64,000 bases of DNA, taken from the NCBI RefSeq assembly GCF_002631185.1, contig NZ_PDNU01000021.1, forward strand, positions 1 to 64,000, in the 5' to 3' direction. This document shows positions 1-8,386 of this stretch, piece after piece. How positions within the stretch are numbered: position 1 is the stretch's first letter; each line of letters begins with the position of its first letter. The notes beneath the pieces were generated by a model, which saw only the letters and a program-made list of their open reading frames with translations, was not told the DNA's origin and did no database searches. A program made the translations under genes and the position numbers. The DNA is from Teichococcus rhizosphaerae. Its GTDB lineage: Bacteria > Pseudomonadota > Alphaproteobacteria > Acetobacterales > Acetobacteraceae.

Positions 1-1
1 A

Positions 2-595
2 AGAAGCCTTATCGATACACGGTTAAAAGTTAAATTGTCTGAGGATTCCGACTGGGATCGAATAGAAGATAATAGTCTTATGCGAGGTTCTCAGAAGAAA
101 TGGGATCATATTTTGGCTAGAACTTTTTTAAGACCGCGCGACGTCATTAGTTTTTTAAACTCTAGTCTTGATGAATTTAAAAAAAGAAATCAAAATGACA
201 ATGCCCTTACGAATAAAGATATTGTTAATTCAAGAAACGAATACTCTCTTTATCTGAAAAGAGAATTAGATGACGAAATAGTTCCTCATTGGCCTCTCTG
301 GGAAGAAGCTCTGCAAGCTTGCTCGGCGATTTCGACGCTTACTTTTGATAGATCAGATTTTGTCAAAGAATACGACAGAAGAAAAACGAAAAAAAATGAG
401 ATAAACTCAGCTGAAGCACTTGCCTTGCTCTATAGATTTTCAGTGATCGGATATGAGAGACGTAGTGGATATGGAGGCTCTTCGTGGGCTTTCCAATACA
501 CAGACCCAGAAGCGGGTTGGGATAATGGAGCAGCAAGATTTAAGGTGCATTTGGGACTCAAAGAATATGCTAAGTTGCGGGAGGTAAGGCAGTAG
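2..595 (+). CDS. C-terminal part of a P-loop ATPase, Sll1717-like (partial)
   Basis: The frame is open to the left edge, so only the last ~197 residues are visible. The segment with key residues RPRDVISFLNSS resembles the RPRD motif near the C-terminus of Sll1717-family P-loop ATPases, where it follows the nucleotide-binding domain. The Walker motifs would lie upstream, outside the window, so ATPase function is inferred from this resemblance alone. The gene is very AT-rich and lysine/asparagine-rich, unlike the GC-rich genes that follow, which suggests recent horizontal acquisition. Proteins of this kind are often found among accessory or defence genes. A TTG at 35 could serve as an internal start, but the frame stays open before it. 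Confidence 0.5.
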   Translation, partial: RSLIDTRLKVKLSEDSDWDRIEDNSLMRGSQKKWDHILARTFLRPRDVISFLNSSLDEFKKRNQNDNALTNKDIVNSRNEYSLYLKRELDDEIVPHWPLWEEALQACSAISTLTFDRSDFVKEYDRRKTKKNEINSAEALALLYRFSVIGYERRSGYGGSSWAFQYTDPEAGWDNGAARFKVHLGLKEYAKLREVRQ

Positions 596-609
596 AATTA
601 AAATATTAT

Positions 610-641
610 GCAGCGCAAATAACAATAAATACTTGCGCTGC
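610..641. terminator. Hairpin between convergent genes, possible bidirectional terminator
   Basis: A perfect 9-bp stem (GCAGCGCAA at 610-618 with TTGCGCTGC at 633-641) has a 14-nt AT-rich loop. It lies between the stop of the AT-rich gene at 595 and the stop of the minus-strand binding-protein gene at 650, with a T-rich stretch to its right. Position and shape suit a terminator for both convergent genes. Confidence 0.45.
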
Positions 642-649
642 AACAAGTT

Positions 650-2260
650 CTATTTATTTTTCACATTCATCGCCACCGTATATTCATCCGCCCGCGCCTC
701 GTAGGTTAGCCCGCCGCGCATCGCCCAGATGTTCTTCTGCATGTGCAGCGTGATCAGCCCCACATCCTCCATGGCCACGCGCATCGCCTGCTTGAAGATG
801 TCCTCGCGCTTCTCGTCATCCGCCGTGCGCAGGCCCTCCTCCACCAGCCGGTCCACCTCCTTGTTGGAGTAGCCGCTGAAGTTGACGGTGCCGAACCCCT
901 TCTCGGGGATGCGCGTCGTCAGGTTGCCGCGCAGCGCCGAGGAGGGCTCGCCTGAGGTCGCCCAGCCGATCAGCATCGCCGACATGTCGTTCCGCGCCTG
1001 GCGCTGCGCCAGCACGGAGAAGGGCATGGCGTCCACCGTGGTCTTCACCCCGATGCGCTGCCACATCTGGCCGATGGCCTGGATGATCTGCGCGTCGTTC
1101 ACGTAGCGGTTGTTCGGCCCGATCAGCGTGATGCTGAAGCCGTTGGGGAAGCCCGCCTCGGCCAGCAGGGCGCGGGCGCGGTCGGGCTCGTAGGGCGGCG
1201 CCTTGATGTCCTCGGCCCAGCCATTGGCGCCGGGCGGCATCATCTGGCCGGAGGGCGTGCCGGCCCCCTGCATGATGCGGTCCACGATGGCCTGGCGGTT
1301 GATGCCGAGCGAGAGCGCCCGGCGCACCCGCACGTCGCGCAGCGGGTTGCGGTCCAGCTTCTCGCCGTTCGGCCCGGTCAGGTAGGGCGAGACGTCGTGC
1401 GCCGTGTCGATCTTGAGGTAGATGGCGCGCAGGCTCGGGATCTCGGAGAAGGCGATGCCCTGGGTGGCGCGCAGGCGCGGCGTGTCGGCCGGCGGCACCA
1501 CGTCGATCAGCTGCACGTCGCCCGAGAGCAGCGCCGCCACGCGCACGCCGTCATTGCTGATGAAGCGGTAGGTCACCTGGCGCCAGTCCGGCTTCTCGCC
1601 CCAGTACTCCTCGTTGCGGGTCATCACCACGCGGTCGTCGGGGGTGAAGCTCTGCAGCCGGAACGGGCCGGTGCCGACGATCGCGCGGCCGTTGTTGAAG
1701 TCGCCCGTGCCGGCGGTCTCCATCGTCTTGGAGATGATGAAGACGTTGTTCAGGTCCTGCGGCAGCAGCGGATAGACCGAGGCGGTCTTGAAGCGGATGG
1801 TGTGCGGGTCCACCACCTCGTGCCCGATGATGGCGCGGGTGTAGATGGAGAAGGAGCCCGGGCTGTTCACCACGGCGGGGATGCGCTTGAGGGTGGCCAC
1901 CACGTCCTCGGCGGTGAACTCGTGCCCGTCGCTGAACTTCACGCCCTTCCGCAGCTTGAACTCCCAGGTCGTGTCGTCGAGCATCGACCAGGATTCGGCA
2001 AGGCCCGGCTCCAGCTGCGCCTTGGCGTTGCGGGAGACGAGCTTATCGAAGAAGTGCTCGGCCACCATGTTGTTGGGGGAGAGCGTGTGGTAGTGCGGGT
2101 CCAGCGAGCTGGGCGGGGCGGCGACGGCCAGGCTCAGCGTGTCCGCCCCTTGGGCGGCGGCGGGGGTGGCGCCGGGCAGGGCGCCGCCGGCCAGGGCCAG
2201 GGCCGTGCCGGCCAGCAGGGCCCGGCGGCGCAGGAAGGCGCGGTTGGCTGTGCTTTGCAT
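650..2260 (-). CDS. ABC transporter substrate-binding protein, family 5 (peptide/nickel type)
   Basis: A 536-residue periplasmic solute receptor of the SBP_bac_5 (DppA/OppA-like) family, which delivers oligopeptides or related solutes to an ABC importer. The N-terminus has an arginine-rich n-region (FLRRRALLAG), a hydrophobic core and an AQG cleavage region, so export by Sec or Tat is likely. The family pattern is clear: LAESWSMLDDTTWEFKLRKGVKFSDG, then TAEDVV, then GTGPFRL. The start at 2260 puts a GGAGAG ribosome site about 8 nt upstream; frames opening further upstream would add an untypical Pro/Ser-rich leader. No permease or ATPase gene is adjacent, so the partner transporter is elsewhere. 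It is clearly paralogous to the product at 18494-20080. The true substrate cannot be read from the sequence. Confidence 0.9.
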   Translation of the reverse strand: MQSTANRAFLRRRALLAGTALALAGGALPGATPAAAQGADTLSLAVAAPPSSLDPHYHTLSPNNMVAEHFFDKLVSRNAKAQLEPGLAESWSMLDDTTWEFKLRKGVKFSDGHEFTAEDVVATLKRIPAVVNSPGSFSIYTRAIIGHEVVDPHTIRFKTASVYPLLPQDLNNVFIISKTMETAGTGDFNNGRAIVGTGPFRLQSFTPDDRVVMTRNEEYWGEKPDWRQVTYRFISNDGVRVAALLSGDVQLIDVVPPADTPRLRATQGIAFSEIPSLRAIYLKIDTAHDVSPYLTGPNGEKLDRNPLRDVRVRRALSLGINRQAIVDRIMQGAGTPSGQMMPPGANGWAEDIKAPPYEPDRARALLAEAGFPNGFSITLIGPNNRYVNDAQIIQAIGQMWQRIGVKTTVDAMPFSVLAQRQARNDMSAMLIGWATSGEPSSALRGNLTTRIPEKGFGTVNFSGYSNKEVDRLVEEGLRTADDEKREDIFKQAMRVAMEDVGLITLHMQKNIWAMRGGLTYEARADEYTVAMNVKNK

Positions 2261-2443
2261 GTCAGGCGTCTCTCCAGAGGAAGCGGTGGCCATGGGAGGT
2301 GGTGACGTGGTGGCGGGCAGTCCCTGTGCGTCGCCTTGTGGCCGGCGATCGGCCATGATTGCCGCATGCCGGGAAGGGATGCGTCAACGCCTTCCTGGCC
2401 AGGATGCCGACATTCCGCGCGGCCGCCGCCGGACGGGGAGAGG

Positions 2444-3058
2444 ATGAGCAACGTCAACGCCTTCGAGGGCCGGCCGGAGAAGCTGGCCCGCTGGGACACG
2501 CGCTATATCGGCCTGGCGCACCACATCGCGCAGTGGTCGAAGGACCCGCGCGCCAAGGTGGGGGCGGTGCTGGTGAACCAGCCGCGGGCGCGCATCGTCG
2601 CCACCGGCTTCAACGGCTTCCCCTCCAATGTGGAGGACAGCGCCGAGCGGCTGCAGGACAAGGCCACCAAGCTGCGCATGATGGTGCATGCCGAGCAGAA
2701 CGCGCTGCTCCACGCCGGCCACGACGCGCGCGGCTGCGATGCCTATGTGGTGGGCAAGCCGGTGTGCAACACCTGCGCCACGCTGCTGATCCAGGCGGGG
2801 GTGAGGCGCGTGGTGGCCGCCGCCCCGCGCGAGGGCACCGCCTCCTACTGGGACCGGGTGGGGCTGCTTTCCATCGCCATGCTGCGGGAGGCGGGGGTGG
2901 AGTTCACCCCCATCAGCGGCGACCAGCTCGACGCGCTGGGCCTCAACCGGGAGGAGGCGCGCGCGGCGGAGGACCCGCTTGCCACCCTCCAGGCGGAGTT
3001 CGATTTCGGCGCGGGGGTGGCCTTCCCGCGGCCGGGCGGCGGGGAGGGCGGCGGCTGA
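2444..3058 (+). CDS. Zinc-dependent cytidine/deoxycytidylate deaminase family protein
   Basis: A 204-residue CMP/dCMP deaminase-fold protein. The zinc site is visible: HAE at residues 82-84 (VHAEQNALL) and a CxxC at 108-111 (KPVCNTC), the His-Glu...Cys-Cys arrangement of nucleotide deaminases. The N-terminal stretch (YIGLAHHIAQWSKDPRAKVGAV, with FNGFP after it) matches dCMP/ComEB-type deaminases. The likely role is deamination of a (deoxy)cytidylate, feeding dUMP/dTMP synthesis, though a related nucleotide substrate is possible. The ATG at 2444 follows GGGGAGAGG closely and was preferred to longer frames. The stop is immediately next to the convergent stop of the PRC-barrel gene (3058/3059), with no gap. 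The C-terminal ~25 residues are Gly/Pro-rich and poorly conserved. Confidence 0.85.
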   Translation: MSNVNAFEGRPEKLARWDTRYIGLAHHIAQWSKDPRAKVGAVLVNQPRARIVATGFNGFPSNVEDSAERLQDKATKLRMMVHAEQNALLHAGHDARGCDAYVVGKPVCNTCATLLIQAGVRRVVAAAPREGTASYWDRVGLLSIAMLREAGVEFTPISGDQLDALGLNREEARAAEDPLATLQAEFDFGAGVAFPRPGGGEGGG

Positions 3059-3700
3059 TCAGTCGTGGCGGAACTCGGGCATCTGCCGCAGCGTCTCCTC
3101 CGTCGCCCCCGGCAGCACCCAGCGCTCGCTGTGCTGCAGGCGGCTGAAGGGCACGGCCACCAGCCGCTCCCCCATGCCGAGGAAGCCGCCCGTCCCGATG
3201 ACGACGGTGATGCCGCCTTCGGGGGTGAAGATCAGGTCCTCCACCTTGCCGAGGACGTTGTTCTCCGAGCTGGCGATGTCGGCGCCCAGGAGGCGGCTGG
3301 CGCGCCAGCGCCCGCCATCGAGGGAGCGGGTGGCGTTGCCCGGCAGGGGCACGCTCCGCTCCGGCGTCATGTCGCCGGGCGCCACGCTGGCGGCGGGGTT
3401 GACGCGGCCGCCGGGGCCTTCCGTTTCCGGGCCCTGGGTGCGGCTGTCCCGCGTGTGGGGGCCCTGGGGCTGGCCGCCCTGCGGCTCGCCGGTCCCGCTC
3501 TGGCCGCTGGGGGCCTGGGGGCTTTGGTTGCCCTGGCCGGCCGGGGGCTGGCCAGGCTGTTCCGGCGCGGCGGCCGGAGCCGGAGCGGGAGCCGGAGCCG
3601 GGGAGGGCGTTGGAGCGGGGGCCGGAGCCTGGGCGAAAGCGGGGGCGGCGCCCAGCAGCGCGAGGGTGGCCAGCAGCGGAAGCGGAGAGCGGGGGGTCAT
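3059..3700 (-). CDS. Secreted PRC-barrel domain protein
   Basis: A 213-residue protein with a signal peptide (hydrophobic segment ending APAFAQ, about residue 24), then a low-complexity Ala/Pro linker and a Gln/Gly/Pro-rich region to about residue 120. A C-terminal PRC-barrel-like domain follows, with the pattern LLGADIASSENNVLGKVEDL and GFLGMGERLVAVPF. PRC barrels occur in RimM, in photosynthetic reaction-centre subunit H and in many stand-alone exported proteins of alphaproteobacteria whose function is unknown. The ATG at 3700 is the first Met giving a proper signal peptide; the frame stays open upstream only because of GC bias. It is convergent with the deaminase gene. No partner is evident nearby. 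Confidence 0.75.
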   Translation of the reverse strand: MTPRSPLPLLATLALLGAAPAFAQAPAPAPTPSPAPAPAPAPAAAPEQPGQPPAGQGNQSPQAPSGQSGTGEPQGGQPQGPHTRDSRTQGPETEGPGGRVNPAASVAPGDMTPERSVPLPGNATRSLDGGRWRASRLLGADIASSENNVLGKVEDLIFTPEGGITVVIGTGGFLGMGERLVAVPFSRLQHSERWVLPGATEETLRQMPEFRHD

Positions 3701-3715
3701 GCCTCTAGCCTCTGT

Positions 3716-3770
3716 GTCGCGGAATTCGGGGGTCGCGGAATTCGGGGGTCGCGGAGTTCGGGGGTCGCGG
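3716..3770. repeat. 16-bp tandem repeat, about 3.4 copies
   Basis: The unit GTCGCGGAATTCGGGG starts at 3716, 3732 and 3748 (third copy with one change), with a partial copy from 3764. It lies in the noncoding gap just upstream of the PRC-barrel gene start at 3700, where it could affect expression through copy-number change. Confidence 0.8.
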
Positions 3771-3923
3771 GTGTCCGGGCGGGGGATGGCTCCACAACCC
3801 GGCGGGGCGGCCCCGGGTTTCGGGCCGGCGCGCTCCCCGCGGGCGGCGCGTGGCAGGGCTGCGCCGGGTAGGTTTTGTCGCAGGCGCGCGCTATATGCGC
3901 TTTTTTCGCCAGGGGTTGATCGA

Positions 3924-5567
3924 GTGAGCGCGTCGGAGCAGATGGAAACCGTGGCCAGCGAGACCGCCACCGAGGCCGGGCGCCGGCGCACCTTTGCCAT
4001 CATCGCCCACCCCGATGCCGGCAAGACCACCCTGACCGAGCAGCTCCTGCTGCTGGGCGGCGCCATCCAGATCGCGGGCGCCGTGCGCGCCAAGGGCGAG
4101 CGGCGGCGGACCCGCTCGGACTGGATGAAGATCGAGCAGGACCGCGGCATCTCGGTCGCGACCTCGGTGATGACCTTCGAATATGCCGGCCAGGTGTTCA
4201 ACCTGCTGGACACGCCGGGCCACGAGGACTTCTCCGAGGACACCTACCGCACCCTCTCGGCGGTGGACGCGGCGGTGATGGTGATCGACGCCGCCAAGGG
4301 CATCGAGGCGCAGACCCGCAAGCTGTTCGAGGTCTGCCGGATGCGCGACATCCCCATCGTCACCTTCATCAACAAGATGGACCGCGAGGCCAGAGAGCCG
4401 CTGGAGCTGCTCGACGAGATCGAGAAGACGCTCGCGCTCGACGTGACGCCGGCCACCTGGCCGGTGGGCTCGGGCGGCACCTTCGCGGGCGTCTATGACC
4501 GGCACGACAACAGCCTGCGCCTGATCGCCGAGGGCGGCGAGCGGCGCGAGGCGCTGGAGGGGCCGGAGGATGCGCGCATCGACGCGCTGCTGCCGCACGG
4601 CCAGGGCGACGTGCTGCGGGAAGGCATGGAGCTGGCCTCCGTCTATCCCGAGTTCGCGCTGGAAAGCTTCCGCGAGGGGCACCTGACGCCGGTCTATTTC
4701 GGCTCGGCACTGCGCGGCTTCGGGGTGCGCCACCTGCTGGACGGCCTCGCCCAGTTCGCGCCCCCCCCCTCCGCCCGCCGCGCCGACACGCGGGTGGTGG
4801 CGCCGGAGGAGGAGAAGCTCACCGGCTTCGTCTTCAAGATCCAGGCCAACACCGACCTCAACCACCGCGACCGCGTGGCCTTCCTGCGCATCTGCTCGGG
4901 CAAGCTGCGCAAGGGCGCCCGGCTGAGGCAGGTGCGCACCGGCAAGAGCATCCCCGTCAACGCGCCGCTGTTCTTCTTCGCCAAGGAGCGGCAGGTGGCG
5001 GAGGAGGCCTGGCCGGGCGACGTGGTGGGCATCGCCAACCACGGCGTGCTGCGCATCGGCGACACGCTGACCGATGGCGAGGCGCTGAACTTCCGCGGCG
5101 TGCCCTCCTTCGCGCCCGAGATCCTGCGCCGCGTGCGGCTCGACGACCCGATGCTGGCCAAGAAGCTGCGCAAGGCGCTCGACCAGCTCGCCGATGAGGG
5201 CGTGGTGCAGGTGTTCCGCCCGCTGGACGGCAGCCAGCCGGTGGTGGGCGTGGTCGGCCAGCTCCAGCTCGACGTGCTGAGCAGCCGCATCCAGGCGGAA
5301 TACGGGGTGCACATCACCTTCGAGAGCACCTCCTGGTCCACCATGCGCTGGGTGGCGCCGAAGGAGGACGGGCCGCAGGACCGCGCGGCGCTGGACCGCT
5401 TCCTGCGCACCGCGCCGAGCCAGATGGCCGAGGACCACGACAATGAGCCCGTGGCCTTCTTCAGCTCGGAATGGGGCCGCAAGCGCGCCGAGGAGGAGTG
5501 GCCGCAGCTGAGGTTCCTGGCGCTGCGCGAGCAGCACGGGGTGGAGCAGGCCGCCCCCGCCGCCTGA
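3924..5567 (+). CDS. prfC: Peptide chain release factor 3 (RF3)
   Basis: A 547-residue translational GTPase that recycles RF1/RF2 from the ribosome after termination. The G1 motif is AHPDAGKTT, followed by the RF3-type switch region (RSDWMKIEQDRGISV), the G3 motif DTPGHEDFSEDTYR and the G4 motif NKMDRE. The insertion between GKTT and the switch region is characteristic of RF3 rather than EF-G. Domains II and III follow, ending near AEDHDNEPVAFF. The GTG at 3924 is favoured by AGGGG 8 nt upstream; an ATG at 3942 is the alternative, six residues shorter. The length agrees with the family (about 525-545). It appears to be a single-gene unit. Confidence 0.95.
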   Translation: MSASEQMETVASETATEAGRRRTFAIIAHPDAGKTTLTEQLLLLGGAIQIAGAVRAKGERRRTRSDWMKIEQDRGISVATSVMTFEYAGQVFNLLDTPGHEDFSEDTYRTLSAVDAAVMVIDAAKGIEAQTRKLFEVCRMRDIPIVTFINKMDREAREPLELLDEIEKTLALDVTPATWPVGSGGTFAGVYDRHDNSLRLIAEGGERREALEGPEDARIDALLPHGQGDVLREGMELASVYPEFALESFREGHLTPVYFGSALRGFGVRHLLDGLAQFAPPPSARRADTRVVAPEEEKLTGFVFKIQANTDLNHRDRVAFLRICSGKLRKGARLRQVRTGKSIPVNAPLFFFAKERQVAEEAWPGDVVGIANHGVLRIGDTLTDGEALNFRGVPSFAPEILRRVRLDDPMLAKKLRKALDQLADEGVVQVFRPLDGSQPVVGVVGQLQLDVLSSRIQAEYGVHITFESTSWSTMRWVAPKEDGPQDRAALDRFLRTAPSQMAEDHDNEPVAFFSSEWGRKRAEEEWPQLRFLALREQHGVEQAAPAA

Positions 5568-5715
5568 GCCGGCGCCGGCGCGCCGGCCTTTCCGGCCGCT
5601 CTCCCGCGCCCGGCCCGCCAGAGGAGCGGCCGAGGCGCAGCTTCATGTTTCGAATCCGGAACGAGACATGCTATGTCCCACCCGGTGGAGGCGCGCTGAC
5701 GGGAGGGCGGGCGGC

Positions 5716-6525
5716 ATGGTGGCGCGGGAGGGCGGGACCGACAGGCTGTGGGCGGTGGCCGAGGCCTATGAGCCCTATGTCGGACGCTGGAGCCGGCGGG
5801 TCGCGGCGGTGTTTCTCGACCAGCTCGGCGTCGCGCCGGGTGCCCGCTGGGTGGATGTCGGCTGCGGCACCGGGGCGCTCACCGGCGCCATCCTCGGCCG
5901 CTGCGACCCGCTCTCGGTGGTGGGGATCGACCGGTCGGAGGCCTTCCTGGCCTATGCCCGGCACCGGCTGCCCGATCCGCGCCTCACCTTCCGCCAGGGC
6001 GATGCCCAGGCGCTGCCGGTCCCCGATGCGGGCTGCGACGCGGTGGTGAGCGGGCTGGCGCTGAACTTCGTGCCGGACCAGCCGCGGGCGGTGGCGGAGA
6101 TGCGCCGCGTCCTGCCGCCGGGCGGGCGCGGCGCCGCCTATGTCTGGGACTATGCCGAGGGCATGCAGATGATGCGCCGGTTCTGGGACGCCGCCGCCGC
6201 GCTGGACCCGGCGGGCGCCAGCGAGCGGGACGAGGCGCTGCGCTTCGCGCTCTGCCGCCCGGAGCCGCTGCGGACGCTGTTCGAGGGGGGCGGGTTCCAT
6301 GGCGTGTCGGTGGCGGCCATCGAGGTGCCGACCGTGTTCCGCGACTTCGAGGACTACTGGACGCCGTTTCTCGGCGGGGGCGCGCCCGCGCCGGCCTATT
6401 GCCTGTCGCTCGGCGAGGGGCGCCGGGCGGCGCTGCGGGAGCGGCTGCGCGCTTCCCTGCCCGTGGCGCCCGATGGCAGCATCCGCCTCTCGGCCCGCGC
6501 CTGGATGGTGCGGGGGACCGCCTGA
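5716..6525 (+). CDS. Class I SAM-dependent methyltransferase (UbiE/COQ5-like fold)
   Basis: A 269-residue protein with a Methyltransf_11-type domain. Motif I (VDVGCGTGAL) binds S-adenosylmethionine, the acidic residue after it sits in VVGIDRSE, and motif II lies in FRQGDAQALPVPD. The sequence AVAEMRRVLPPGGRGA is the usual post-motif III region. The ATG at 5716 has GGGAGGG upstream and starts directly before the conserved part. The substrate cannot be deduced; the neighbours (prfC and a small protein) do not form an obvious pathway. It probably has its own promoter in the ~150-bp gap after prfC. Confidence 0.8.
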   Translation: MVAREGGTDRLWAVAEAYEPYVGRWSRRVAAVFLDQLGVAPGARWVDVGCGTGALTGAILGRCDPLSVVGIDRSEAFLAYARHRLPDPRLTFRQGDAQALPVPDAGCDAVVSGLALNFVPDQPRAVAEMRRVLPPGGRGAAYVWDYAEGMQMMRRFWDAAAALDPAGASERDEALRFALCRPEPLRTLFEGGGFHGVSVAAIEVPTVFRDFEDYWTPFLGGGAPAPAYCLSLGEGRRAALRERLRASLPVAPDGSIRLSARAWMVRGTA

Positions 6526-6591
6526 GCGGCCGCCCCCTCCCGGGCCGGGATGGGCGGCCCCGCCGGGCCGCTTCCCCGCTGGCGCCCGCTC

Positions 6592-6843
6592 TCAGCCAGT
6601 GGCGGCGGCGCCGGCCGTGGCGGGCGGCGCGGCGTCCCGCGGGAGGCGGTTCATCCGCCATTGCCGCTGCACCTCCTCGTTCACCGCCCCCGCCGTCTGG
6701 CCCGGGGAAACGACGACCACCGCGCCGTTCAGGCGGAAGCGGTAGGGCACGTTGTGGCGGTTCGCCTTTTCCACGCAGCGGTTGATGATGTGGGGCAGGT
6801 AGTCGGTTTCCGCCGTGGGGTAGTCCTCCACATGGTCGCCCAT
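6592..6843 (-). CDS. Small hypothetical protein (83 aa)
   Basis: A short protein with the core HIINRCVEKANRHNVPYRFRLNGAVVVVSPGQTAG and a C-terminus rich in Ala/Gly. I do not recognise a named family. An AAAGGGAGG ribosome site sits 6-7 nt before the ATG at 6843, the codon bias matches the surroundings and the gene follows the co-directional glutathione peroxidase gene by 29 bp (6844-6872 lies between). These points make a real gene likely. No signal peptide or membrane segment is seen. Confidence 0.6.
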   Translation of the reverse strand: MGDHVEDYPTAETDYLPHIINRCVEKANRHNVPYRFRLNGAVVVVSPGQTAGAVNEEVQRQWRMNRLPRDAAPPATAGAAATG

Positions 6844-6872
6844 GGCCGCCTCCCTTTGTTGCGGCGGACAGC

Positions 6873-7406
6873 CTAGCCAGGCGCGGCGGCGGGGCCGTTC
6901 AGATCTTGGCGAGCATCGGCCGCGAGCAGCCTCTCGATCTCGCTCCGCAGCTTCTCCGGCGCCGTGGCGGGGGCGAAGCGGCCCGCCACCCGGCCCTGGC
7001 GGTCGATCAGGAACTTGGTGAAGTTCCACTTGATGGCCTCGGTGCCCAGCACCCCCGGCTTCTGCGCCTTGAGGTGGCGGAACAGCGGGTGCGCGCCCTC
7101 GCCATTCACCTCCACCTTGGCGAAAAGGGGGAAGGTGGCGTTGAAGCGCGTCTCGCAGAACTGCGCGATGCTGGCCTCGTCGCCCGGCTCCTGGCCGCCG
7201 AACTGGTTGCAGGGGAAGGCCAGCACGCTGAAGCCGCGCGGCCCGTAGTCGCGCTGCAGCGCCTCCAGCCCCGCATATTGCGGCGTGAAGCCGCAGGCGC
7301 TGGCGGTGTTGACCACCAGCAGCACCTGGCCCGCGAACTCGGCGAGCGGCGTTTCGCGCCCATCGGCCCGGCGCGCGGAAAAGGCGGAAAGGGGCGGTGC
7401 GGCCAT
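6873..7406 (-). CDS. Glutathione peroxidase-family thiol peroxidase
   Basis: A 177-residue GPx-fold protein that reduces hydroperoxides using thiols. The signature motifs are in order: NTASACGFTPQY with the peroxidatic Cys at residue 38 (Cys, not selenocysteine), LAFPCNQFGGQEPG with the catalytic Gln, and KWNFTKFLID with the catalytic Trp. In bacteria, Cys-type enzymes of this family usually take electrons from thioredoxin rather than glutathione. The ATG at 7406 has AGGAGA 8 nt upstream. There is no signal peptide, so it is cytoplasmic. It probably forms a short transcription unit with the small gene downstream at 6592-6843. Confidence 0.9.
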   Translation of the reverse strand: MAAPPLSAFSARRADGRETPLAEFAGQVLLVVNTASACGFTPQYAGLEALQRDYGPRGFSVLAFPCNQFGGQEPGDEASIAQFCETRFNATFPLFAKVEVNGEGAHPLFRHLKAQKPGVLGTEAIKWNFTKFLIDRQGRVAGRFAPATAPEKLRSEIERLLAADARQDLNGPAAAPG

Positions 7407-7513
7407 GCGCGGTGTCTCCTGGAGCGGGATGATCGTCGGGCGCTCATATATGGCGCCGGCGCCGGCGCGCATCCCGGCCTTCCGCTTCCCCAGGCCTTCT
7501 GCTTCCCCGTGGC

Positions 7514-8386
7514 CTACTTCCCTCCCTGCCGGGTGATGTAGATGGCGCTGCCCACGATCAGCGCGGCCCCCGCCAGCAGCCAGCCATCGACCGCCTCGGC
7601 GAAGAGCAGCGCGCCGGCCGCGGCGGCGAAGATCAGCCGCACATAGGAGATGGGCGCCACCGCCGAGGCATCGGCCAGGCGCAGCGCGTTGATCCAGAGG
7701 TGCATCCCCGCCGGGCCGAGCAGCCCCGCCCCCACCAGGAGGAGGAAGTTGGTCCAGCCCGGCCAGGCGAGGCCCGGCAGCGCCAGGGGCAGCGTGCCGG
7801 CCGTGGCGATCAGGCCGATATAGAGCATGATCGTCTCGGTGCGCTCGGTGCGGGCCAGGGCCTTGGTGGTCAGCACGATGCCGGCGCCGAACAGCGCCGA
7901 GCCGAGCGAGGCGGCCAGCGGCCAGCCGATGGGCAGCACGCCCGGCCGCACCACCAGCAGCACGCCGAGGAAGCCCGCCAGCGTGGCCATCCAGCGCCGG
8001 CGGCCCACGCGCTCGCGCAGCAGCGGGCCGGCCAGGGCGGTGACGAACAGCACGGAGGTGAAGGACAGCACCGTGGCGGTGGCCAGCGGCAGCCGCGCGA
8101 AGCCCACATAGTAGAGCCCCCAGCTGACGAAGCTGAGCACGCCGCGCAGCCCCTGCATCAGCGGCTGGCGGGTGCGCAGCAGCCCCATCCCCTCGCGGCT
8201 CCAGGCGGGCAGCACCCAGGCGACCTGCCCCAGCGTGCGCGCCAGCAGGATGGTGGCGACGGGCACCTCCGTCATGAGCTTCACCAGCACCGTCTCCAGG
8301 TTGAAGACGAAGGCGGCGATGGTGGCGAGCAGCGCGGCGCGCAGCAGCGGGGAGGGCGGTGCCGCGGCCAGGGGCGGCGGGCTCAC
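7514..8386 (-). CDS. EamA/DMT-superfamily transporter, second of a tandem pair
   Basis: A 290-residue inner-membrane protein with about ten hydrophobic segments in two EamA repeats. Typical signatures are LSFVSWGLYYVGFARLPLATATVLSFTS in the first half and ADASAVAPISYVRLIFAAAAG in the second. Such transporters export metabolites or amino acids; the substrate is unknown. The GTG start at 8386 overlaps the stop of the upstream homologue by 4 bp (GTGA), so translation is probably coupled. The frame extends further upstream but would run through the neighbouring gene, so this start is preferred. Confidence 0.85.
   Translation of the reverse strand: MSPPPLAAAPPSPLLRAALLATIAAFVFNLETVLVKLMTEVPVATILLARTLGQVAWVLPAWSREGMGLLRTRQPLMQGLRGVLSFVSWGLYYVGFARLPLATATVLSFTSVLFVTALAGPLLRERVGRRRWMATLAGFLGVLLVVRPGVLPIGWPLAASLGSALFGAGIVLTTKALARTERTETIMLYIGLIATAGTLPLALPGLAWPGWTNFLLLVGAGLLGPAGMHLWINALRLADASAVAPISYVRLIFAAAAGALLFAEAVDGWLLAGAALIVGSAIYITRQGGK

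Noticed and set aside
5569-5612. GC-rich palindromic stretch after prfC as a terminator
   Set aside because: Many overlapping GCCGGC palindromes but no defined stem with a T-run; in DNA this GC-rich such patterns occur by chance.
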